The notes beneath the pieces were generated by a model. It searched no databases. It saw nothing but the letters and a program-made list of their open reading frames with translations, and was not told the origin of the DNA. Shown here in pieces: positions 57,441-64,000 of a stretch of 64,000 bases of DNA. The stretch's first letter is position 1, and every line of letters starts with the position of its first letter. The stretch comes from DATMBF01 sp035559595. GTDB taxonomy: Bacteria; Bacteroidota; Ignavibacteria; UBA10030. The DNA lies in the NCBI GenBank assembly GCA_035559595.1, contig DATMBF010000015.1, positions 1-64,000 of the forward strand, read 5' to 3'. A program made the translations under genes and the position numbers.

Positions 57441-59774
57441 TCAATACGAAAGAAGGTTTGCAAGAAGACGAAATGCTCCCGGATGGATATTGAGGAACTG
57501 CGGTGAAAGCGCAAGATTCACATAGGTGATCCGTCCTTGACCCTCTTGCCTCGTCACCACGAGCGGTGTCCCATCTGATTGTAGACGTGCGGGGATATCG
57601 AACCGGGCGCTTTCGAGCTCACATTTCTGATCGGTACGCATCCACAGCCACTCGTTCCAATCCTGAGCAGAGAGAGGATTTGGGACACTGAAGAGGTTAT
57701 CCGTGGCCACGAGATCAACAGCCGCGTTCTCTTCGTAGGGAGTTGCCCGCACCAACCGAATTCCAGAAACCAAGGGTCTCTGATTCCAAACAAAAGAATC
57801 CTGACCGAAGATAATGACCCTCCCTCCCCTATTAACGTATGCCTCCAGCACCTCCTGGTGGGACGATACGAATGGAAGAAGGGTTAGCGCACGAGAGTCG
57901 ATGAAGAGTACGTCGATTGCACTCAGCCCATCGGCAAGCGTTGAATCGGCTTTCATCAACTTCCAATCGAGTCCGAGCCTCCGAAGGGCTTGTGCAAGAG
58001 CGCTTTGTTCGTAACCGGTTAACAATCCGATGCGCTTTATCGAATCGACACTCACATCAAACGCGCGACATCCAAAATGAGAAACAATCTCTCCGCCAAT
58101 CTGAATCGGAATGATATGACTCCCCTCAGTCCCCTTTTGAACCTCCACGAACTCCAGAGAATCCAGAAATGTCGATTCCTTCGTGCTCAGGCGGAAGAAA
58201 TGCTTGCTTGATCTCACCAGTGGATGATCGATCGCCAGAGTATCTGCAACACCGTCGCGGGAGTGGTTCGTTAATCTCACAGCAACCTTTTCACCCGGTA
58301 CCAGTCGAACGATCGGCGTCAGAACTTCAACAGTAAATTTTGGTGCGTAGAACAATCTCGATGTCACCGGTAACGCGAAGTTCCGTGCCCGGTCGCTCGA
58401 GCCATGAATGATATAAAACGTAAACGGACTCCCGTAGGTATTCCGTTCAAGTCCATATTCCTGCGCGGGCAAATCGTACCGAAGTCCAAACGGTGAAATC
58501 AGTCTGTATCGCTCTTTGAGCGTGAGCGGCCAACGTTCCTGATTCTTTTCGTTTACGATCCACGCCTTCTTCGCCTCAGGAAAAAAGAGTTCGGTTGAAC
58601 CTTTTGGATCAAGACCAGTCACCGTGTCGATTGTCAAATACGTGAGTTGTGCGTTTGTGAGAACTGTCTCCGAAAACTGGTACTGGATGCTGGCTCCGAG
58701 CAGTACATTCCGCAGATCTTCGAGGGCAAGCTTCCAATGGATAAGCTGTCGGCGGTCATTCGGATTCAAGAAAGCATACGTGGATTTGAGGTGATACCCT
58801 ACACTGTCGATAGCAATCGCAACACGATTGAGTATAGCCCCCGTTCTACGTGACGTGATAGAGTAAGCCTTTGGATCTCTCTTCACTTCGGATGCGATAG
58901 CGTTCACGGCTTTCTGAGTAATCGAAAGGACCTTTGCAACGCTTTTCGGGAGACCCGATTCAATCGATTTCGGACGGTTCTTTGATGAGGAAAGGGCAAG
59001 GCTGTATGTGCGGGTGCGATGGTTTTCCATCCAGGGATAAGACCGCATCGACACATACGCCGCTGCGGCTTCTTTCCCTAGCGATCGATAGTCCTTTTTT
59101 CTGAAAGGATGGATAGCGGCGGTATTGACTGTCTGGGCGTTTGAAACGGTATCCTCGGCAAAGACTCGATCAACATGCCAATCATCCAGATCATAGACCT
59201 TTCCGGCGGCGGGTGCGGTGCGGGCATTCATTCGCTTGACCACGCTCAGGAGTTCGCTTTTAAAGAGATCCCAGGGGACTGAACCCGGCCCGTTAAACAG
59301 GTCCATCGTCAAGAGAATAATGTCCGGTTTGGTTTCTCGCAGAAGTCTGAGGATTTGCAGTCTTAAGGAGTCCCGACTCCAGACCGCCCAAATTCTTGCC
59401 GTATCGGCATAGGCAGGAACATCAGCTAAGTTCATGAAATACGCTTCAACGCCAATCGCTTGCATAGCGTTGAACGCCTCTTGTCGCCTCCGCGCTGCAA
59501 GCAGATGCGGGTACTCGTCCCCGTAATCGCTTGGCAATATCCCGCCATTCGTAGCGTAGGCACTTGTGACGTTTGCCCCGCGGTGATATCGGAAAAATGC
59601 AAGAGAGGCAGGGTCCTCAAAGCCCGGCTGCGGGGAGAGCATGAGAATGTTGATACCACTCTGAAGCTGGGATGCGTACTGGTGAAGGTGTTCAGCCCGT
59701 GTTGACTCGGAAGGCTGGGCAATGACAGGATGAACAAGGAGAGCAGTAAACAATAGCCAACACAATCGCTTCAT
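57441..59774 (-). CDS. PIG-L-like protein with degenerate active site and C-terminal GATase-like domain
   Basis: 777 residues. Signal peptide RLCWLLFTALLVHPVIAQ. Residues about 40-260 follow the plan of PIG-L/LmbE deacetylases (SYGDEYPHLLAARRRQEAFN; DIILLTMDLFNG), but the zinc motif HPDDE is replaced by QPGFED in MLSPQPGFEDPAS, so the metal site is lost. Residues about 470-560 are a beta-sandwich; the last 190 residues resemble a class-I glutamine-amidotransferase-like fold (RIGLLTGYEQSALAQALRRL; EAYVNRGGRVIIFG) without a visible Cys-His pair. Probably a binding protein of the envelope. In one unit with the GWxTD and NHL-like genes. Confidence 0.7.
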   Translation of the reverse strand: MKRLCWLLFTALLVHPVIAQPSESTRAEHLHQYASQLQSGINILMLSPQPGFEDPASLAFFRYHRGANVTSAYATNGGILPSDYGDEYPHLLAARRRQEAFNAMQAIGVEAYFMNLADVPAYADTARIWAVWSRDSLRLQILRLLRETKPDIILLTMDLFNGPGSVPWDLFKSELLSVVKRMNARTAPAAGKVYDLDDWHVDRVFAEDTVSNAQTVNTAAIHPFRKKDYRSLGKEAAAAYVSMRSYPWMENHRTRTYSLALSSSKNRPKSIESGLPKSVAKVLSITQKAVNAIASEVKRDPKAYSITSRRTGAILNRVAIAIDSVGYHLKSTYAFLNPNDRRQLIHWKLALEDLRNVLLGASIQYQFSETVLTNAQLTYLTIDTVTGLDPKGSTELFFPEAKKAWIVNEKNQERWPLTLKERYRLISPFGLRYDLPAQEYGLERNTYGSPFTFYIIHGSSDRARNFALPVTSRLFYAPKFTVEVLTPIVRLVPGEKVAVRLTNHSRDGVADTLAIDHPLVRSSKHFFRLSTKESTFLDSLEFVEVQKGTEGSHIIPIQIGGEIVSHFGCRAFDVSVDSIKRIGLLTGYEQSALAQALRRLGLDWKLMKADSTLADGLSAIDVLFIDSRALTLLPFVSSHQEVLEAYVNRGGRVIIFGQDSFVWNQRPLVSGIRLVRATPYEENAAVDLVATDNLFSVPNPLSAQDWNEWLWMRTDQKCELESARFDIPARLQSDGTPLVVTRQEGQGRITYVNLALSPQFLNIHPGAFRLLANLLSY

Positions 59775-59861
59775 AAGAACTCTTCATCTTCATGAATAGT
59801 AAAGGGAAAATTACGCTCGGGTTGGTCTAATATACGACGAGAATCCCGATAAAGAAACAAA

Positions 59862-59892
59862 AAGGCTGTCTGATTGCGCATCAGACAGCCTT
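59862..59892 (-). terminator. Terminator after the PorV-like gene
   Basis: Perfect 13-bp stem AAGGCTGTCTGAT (59862-59874)/ATCAGACAGCCTT (59880-59892), five-base loop, T-rich run on the minus strand. It ends the surface-protein/PorV unit. Confidence 0.88.
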
Positions 59893-59916
59893 CAAGAAAC
59901 CAACCAACAGCGTGAG

Positions 59917-60993
59917 CTAGAATCCGAACTTCACGGAGAGCACAGAGTTAGCGCCAAAGAACTCAACCTGGCGCTGTGCGAAGTCAACAGTGATATCGAT
60001 TCCCGGTGCAGCATAATTCACGCCGACACCATAGGTCGCGCCGAAGAGATTGCCGTCGAACGTATTGCCGAGAAGATCAGAATCCTCTTTTTCGGCTTGC
60101 GGAACAAGTCCCATTCCTGCACGGCCGAACAGTTTCACACCTTCGATAGAATACCCGATCTCTCCACCAATATTGTACTCATCCAGATACAGGTTGTTGT
60201 TCGTGAATGAGCCGTTCAGCGTATAGCTGAGATTCTCTGCGGCAACGCCACTGTAGGCTAAGCCGATCTCCACAACCGATGGGAGCTCAAAACTGGCTGC
60301 CTCACTCTTGAATTTCTGGTTCGGGCGACGGCCGTCTGTCGAGACTGCATTCCGGTAGAGTCCCGGTCCGTCAAACTTCATTTGAGGACCGACATTCTTC
60401 ACCGCAACGCCAAGGCTCAAACCGGATATGCCGGCCAGACGGTTATACTGCACGCCCATGTCGAAGGCAAAGCCGGTTGCACTGACGCGGTCGATTTGCT
60501 CGGAGATAATCTTTACTGTCCCACCGAACGAAACCGCATCGGTCAATCCCCGGGCGTAGGTCAATCCGACCGTCACGAAGGTCGGTGAGAAAAACCGGCC
60601 GCTGAAGTTCTCGGGATCGTCCTCCGTCGTGAGGGCGATATCGCCGAAATCGAGCGTCTTCACACTCAAGGCAATTACGCCGAAGTCTCCGAATGATGCA
60701 CCGACGGCGCCGTAGCTGACGTTAATATCGGCAATGTAAGTCATTGATGAGAACATACCTTCAGCCGAATGGGTGAGCCGACCCAGACCCGCGGGGTTCC
60801 AATGAATGGCCTCCACACCGGTCGAGGTCGCTATCGTCGATCCACCCATCGCCATGTCGCGCGCACCCACCGGAATCAGCAACTCCGGCGCGGCAGACGT
60901 GCCGACTCGTTTGTTCTGCGCCTGAACGCTGCCGACCACAACCGCGAGCGCCACGCAGAGCACGATGCTAAGATAGATTATCTTGTGTTTCAT
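59917..60993 (-). CDS. porV: PorV/PorQ-family outer-membrane protein
   Basis: 358 residues. Signal peptide IIYLSIVLCVALAVVVGS. The PorV/PorQ hallmark is near the start: PELLIPVGARDMAMGGSTIA then GVEAIHWNPAGLGRL, followed by FadL-like barrel strands and a terminal Phe (VLSVKFGF). PorV shuttles type IX substrates to the sortase complex at the cell surface in Bacteroidota. It directly follows a large protein with a type IX-like C-terminal domain. ATG with AAGGAG. Confidence 0.82.
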   Translation of the reverse strand: MKHKIIYLSIVLCVALAVVVGSVQAQNKRVGTSAAPELLIPVGARDMAMGGSTIATSTGVEAIHWNPAGLGRLTHSAEGMFSSMTYIADINVSYGAVGASFGDFGVIALSVKTLDFGDIALTTEDDPENFSGRFFSPTFVTVGLTYARGLTDAVSFGGTVKIISEQIDRVSATGFAFDMGVQYNRLAGISGLSLGVAVKNVGPQMKFDGPGLYRNAVSTDGRRPNQKFKSEAASFELPSVVEIGLAYSGVAAENLSYTLNGSFTNNNLYLDEYNIGGEIGYSIEGVKLFGRAGMGLVPQAEKEDSDLLGNTFDGNLFGATYGVGVNYAAPGIDITVDFAQRQVEFFGANSVLSVKFGF

Positions 60994-61067
60994 AGTAATA
61001 TCTCCTTATCCATGTCCTTTGTGCAGTGCCGTGGGAACCAACGGCTCCCACGGCTTCTGCATGGCGT

Positions 61068-64000
61068 TTAATAAGTGTTCAGAATTTCCTGTTCCTGGAT
61101 GATGGCAAGCTTCAGCGTCTTCGTGATCTTTTCGCCAGTCGACGGCAGTTCGGCCTCAATGTAGGCCACATAGATACCGCTGGCGACCGGGAAGTTCGCC
61201 GAATTCGTCAAACTCCAGCGCAGGTATTGTGACGCATCGTTCTTTTCCAGCTTCCGCACCAACTGGCCGGCCAGATTGAAGATTCTCACGGTGGCCTTCG
61301 GCGGGAGGTTGTTGAAGGTGACAAACCTGTCAAAGCGGTTCGTCTCGGCTGCGTTGTAAGCGTAATACGGATTCGGGAACACGCCGATCTTCTCCGCACT
61401 GACCTTCTCTAACGAGGCATCTTTCGTTGGCGCCTTTGCGCTTGTATTGATTGTAAACACGTCAGCAGGAGTGTTGATCTTGGTGCTGATAATCCGGAAG
61501 ATCTGACCCGTTTCCGGCAAGCGACGATTCGCCGCAATGTTGTTCGGGAAAGTTGGATCCGTAACATCTCCGCCGTTGAACAGCACGAACACCATTCGCC
61601 GCATCACGTCTGTACCGGCTGTTATTGCGGTGTCAAGATAGGCGTGGTTTGCAGTATTCGTGGTAACATCTGTCACAATGGCGTTATACCCAGCTTGACC
61701 GGGCGATTGATTTTTAGGCAACACCCAGTAAATCCAGTCAGTTTCAGGATCGTTCGTGCCGCCCGAGATTGTATGATCGACTCCCGAGAAATCCCACTGA
61801 CCGTTCGCATTCCAGTCGATCAGATAGGGGAAGAGCCTGACATCATCGCTGGCATCCGCGGGAGTGTTAATGCCTGTTCTCCAAAGCTCGAACGGAACAG
61901 GGATGACAGTCCCGCCTGTGCTGGCGCCAGTGACAAATGCGTTTGGCTCAAATCCTGTTCCTCCGGCAGCCGTAAACCGGATTTCCCAATCGTATGGGAT
62001 AATCCGTGACCATCGAGCACCGCCCTGTGTCGTACGACTTACGAACGTCGAATAACTGAAATCAAAGGTTTGGTCACCTGTTGCATTACCGGTATGGATG
62101 CCCCATTGCGCACCGGCAACGTTTGGTGCGGGGCGGTCACTGCCGTTACCGGCAACTGCACCGGGGAACAACTCCGACGGGAATCCGCTGCCATTGAACT
62201 GAAACGCGGCATACGTCGGTGCATGTGGGCCGTTTGCGTTGGCAACCTCGAGGAAATCCTTGAAATCGTTTGGAGGTCCAAAGATCTTCACCATCATACC
62301 ATCGACAATCGGACTGGTTTCATCGCCGGTCTGGTTTGTCTGATTCTTCAGAACGGTGTCACCCTTTGTGGTATTCACAAGGCGCCACGGTCCTCCGTTC
62401 GCATCAAACCGGATCTGATACGAATCACCCGTTACCTGGGATGGATTAATAACGAGAGCAAGTGCTGATCCATCACTTGTGCCCGCTGTACGCACCGTTG
62501 AGATCGTATCGAGGTAACTCGCGTTGATCTTCACGCCAAACGGCACCTTCGGTCGTACCGTCAAGACGTTGGGGCTGGATTCCAGCGCTGTTGTAAATCC
62601 GGCCACTTTTGCATGCGAGTAAGCTGTCACTACGAGGTAATACTCCTGACCATTGTAAATCTTATCGACATCGAGCACATAGTCACGGTCAAAGATGAAG
62701 TTGCGTCTAATGCCGGAGTTCGATCCAAACTGGATCGGAACCTGGACAAATTGGCCCGACACCGGGTCAAACCGTGTGTCAAAAATGACACGTGGCTCTG
62801 CAACCTTATCGTATGTCGCTATGCGTACGGCTTCTTCCGGAACACGTGATCCACGCGACGGAAGCTGATAGACATTGTATCCCTCAAATTCGTATTGGCC
62901 GGGTTGCGAAACTGTCAACTCTGTTTCGCGGACTTTGTTCAGATCGCTGCCCCACTCCAGAATAACCTTTCCATCAAGCTCTGCAACCGTCACATTTGGC
63001 GCTGCAGGGGGACGGGAAACCTGGAACAGAAGGTCAAACGTGATCTGCACTGCGTTATCGTTTGCCTTCATGATTGCAACAGAGGAAAGACGATCGCCAC
63101 CCAAACCGACGACGGTTCCCACATAGATCTCCTGTGTGTCGCCGGGAGCCATTCTAAACGGACCTGTATTTAAAAGAATCCGGCGGTCACCGGGAGCAAA
63201 AGAGTATGCTGTTCCCTGACCGTCGATAAAGTTCGTATTCGAAGCTGGAAGCGCAGGATCACCGGAGAGAGGGAACTTTGTGATGTTCGTCGTTGGATGT
63301 GCATACGGCTGATCCGGTGTGTCAATCGTTCCGAGAGGTGCATAACCCCTCAACATCTTCCACCACTGGCCGGTGTTACATGCATAGCCAGCTGTTCCAG
63401 CGTTGCACGGATCGCTGTAGGGACTTCCGGCGGAGAAGTAGGCAAATGAGGACATCCCGAGATTGCGTTTGCCGTAGACACGCTTGAGATTGACAACAGC
63501 GGAATCCGTCGGGGCTCCCGTAATTGTTGGTCCTGCCAAGAAGTCATAGCCTCCAGAGGGTGGGGCCAAACTGAAGGCACGGTAGGTAGCGTCAATGGCA
63601 TTACCGTTATAGATAAAGCCCAAGCTTCTGAGAGAGTCGCAACCTGCAAGGTCGTCGCTAAACGAACCCAGATCGGGATCCGACCATTGGCACACGTACA
63701 TACTGTCGATATAGAACGAGCCAAGCTGATCGCCACTTGCGGCGTCAGTGTCAACACCACCCTTGTTAATCAGCCTATACCTTGCGAAATACAGATTGCC
63801 CATTGCATCGCTTCGTTTATAGCCCCACACGGTCTTCTGGACTTCGATGCCCAGCGGCTCAGAGAACACAAATCCGGTTGCTTGAGCAACGTTGAGATCA
63901 TTGTAGGCAGTCCAGATAACTTGATCGGCTGGCGAATTCAGGTCCCTACCCGCCACGCCGGGTTCATCATATCCGCCGGCAATGAGGCTGTCAACCGTAA
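61068..64000 (-). CDS. Large surface protein with type IX-like C-terminal sorting domain, 5' truncated
   Basis: The frame is open to the right edge (976 residues visible; the first GTG at 63956 is only an internal codon). The visible part has fibronectin-like segments around 330-480 (PAAPNVTVAELDGKVILEWG; YEFEGYNVYQLPSRG), many Gly/Asn/Asp-rich strands, and a C-terminal domain with VFPNPYYAYNAAETNRFDR, ATVRIFNLAGQLVRKLEKND and GIYVAYIEAELPSTGEKITK, the signature of type IX secretion A-type sorting domains. Presumably exported and anchored to the surface by the PorV-linked machinery encoded next to it. Ligand or function unknown. Confidence 0.8.
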   Translation of the reverse strand, partial: TVDSLIAGGYDEPGVAGRDLNSPADQVIWTAYNDLNVAQATGFVFSEPLGIEVQKTVWGYKRSDAMGNLYFARYRLINKGGVDTDAASGDQLGSFYIDSMYVCQWSDPDLGSFSDDLAGCDSLRSLGFIYNGNAIDATYRAFSLAPPSGGYDFLAGPTITGAPTDSAVVNLKRVYGKRNLGMSSFAYFSAGSPYSDPCNAGTAGYACNTGQWWKMLRGYAPLGTIDTPDQPYAHPTTNITKFPLSGDPALPASNTNFIDGQGTAYSFAPGDRRILLNTGPFRMAPGDTQEIYVGTVVGLGGDRLSSVAIMKANDNAVQITFDLLFQVSRPPAAPNVTVAELDGKVILEWGSDLNKVRETELTVSQPGQYEFEGYNVYQLPSRGSRVPEEAVRIATYDKVAEPRVIFDTRFDPVSGQFVQVPIQFGSNSGIRRNFIFDRDYVLDVDKIYNGQEYYLVVTAYSHAKVAGFTTALESSPNVLTVRPKVPFGVKINASYLDTISTVRTAGTSDGSALALVINPSQVTGDSYQIRFDANGGPWRLVNTTKGDTVLKNQTNQTGDETSPIVDGMMVKIFGPPNDFKDFLEVANANGPHAPTYAAFQFNGSGFPSELFPGAVAGNGSDRPAPNVAGAQWGIHTGNATGDQTFDFSYSTFVSRTTQGGARWSRIIPYDWEIRFTAAGGTGFEPNAFVTGASTGGTVIPVPFELWRTGINTPADASDDVRLFPYLIDWNANGQWDFSGVDHTISGGTNDPETDWIYWVLPKNQSPGQAGYNAIVTDVTTNTANHAYLDTAITAGTDVMRRMVFVLFNGGDVTDPTFPNNIAANRRLPETGQIFRIISTKINTPADVFTINTSAKAPTKDASLEKVSAEKIGVFPNPYYAYNAAETNRFDRFVTFNNLPPKATVRIFNLAGQLVRKLEKNDASQYLRWSLTNSANFPVASGIYVAYIEAELPSTGEKITKTLKLAIIQEQEILNTY

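Overview
The window looks like a chromosomal segment from a Gram-negative bacterium of the FCB group, most likely Ignavibacteria/Kryptonia-like rather than classical Bacteroidia. The evidence is a GWxTD-domain protein, a PorV/PorQ-type barrel next to a large surface protein with a type IX-like C-terminal sorting domain, M16 peptidase pairs, a TonB receptor and many signal peptides. Several intergenic regions carry E. coli-like promoters (TTGACA-like, 17-base spacer, TATAAT-like), which argues against the -33/-7 promoters of Bacteroidia. I see no rRNA, CRISPR array, insertion sequence or prophage. Assignment below phylum level is inference.

Region by region. 1-6.5 kb is a type IV pilus-like block: two minor-pilin-like genes (+), then pilC-pilB and two tandem short pilin-like genes (-), one of them behind a sigma-54-type promoter. 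6.7-18.2 kb is a membrane glycosylation island: a DPM1-like GT2, three TMTC-like O-mannosyltransferases with TPR tails, two GT39-type transferases, one orphan periplasmic domain, and tRNA-Ile2(CAT). 18.2-20.8 kb holds a thioredoxin-fold protein without its cysteines, a PAP2 phosphatase and a lytic transglycosylase behind a 210-base leader. 21.2-26.9 kb is a seven-gene operon: alr, unknown, manC, rlpA, rpiB-like, yggU, M24 peptidase. 27.0-28.9 kb is atpDC. 29.1-29.6 kb has tRNA-Thr(CGT) and a complete mini-gene for a 55-residue basic protein.

29.6-40.6 kb is a (-) strand run of exported and housekeeping proteins: an M16 peptidase pair, a PP2C-type phosphatase, a carboxypeptidase-regulatory-domain protein, aspartate ammonia-lyase, an alkyltransferase-like DNA repair protein, a histidine phosphatase, a TolB-like propeller, an S9 peptidase and a small CxxC protein. 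40.7-48.1 kb carries three different glutamate dehydrogenase-family genes. The first is in an operon with a zinc-ribbon protein and a receiver-PPDK_N fusion. 48.3-52.9 kb contains a barrel protein, a Lys/Ala-rich periplasmic protein, and a B12-uptake unit (cobalamin riboswitch, terminator, DUF6580-like membrane protein, btuB-like receptor). 52.9-64 kb has ggt, ssb, an NHL-like propeller, GWxTD, a degenerate PIG-L-like protein, PorV-like, and the truncated surface protein.

How the genes may work together (inference): the GT2 would charge the lipid carrier used by the TMTC/GT39 enzymes, possibly glycosylating the nearby pilin-like or other exported proteins, with ManC supplying GDP-mannose. The alr/rlpA/transglycosylase genes serve the cell wall. 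The GDH trio, aspA, ggt and the S9 and M16 peptidases suggest amino-acid and peptide use as a nitrogen and carbon source. The most unusual items are the receiver-PPDK/GDH operon, the sigma-54 pilin promoter with an upstream dyad, the mini-gene at 29.3 kb, and a series of enzyme folds that have lost their catalytic residues.
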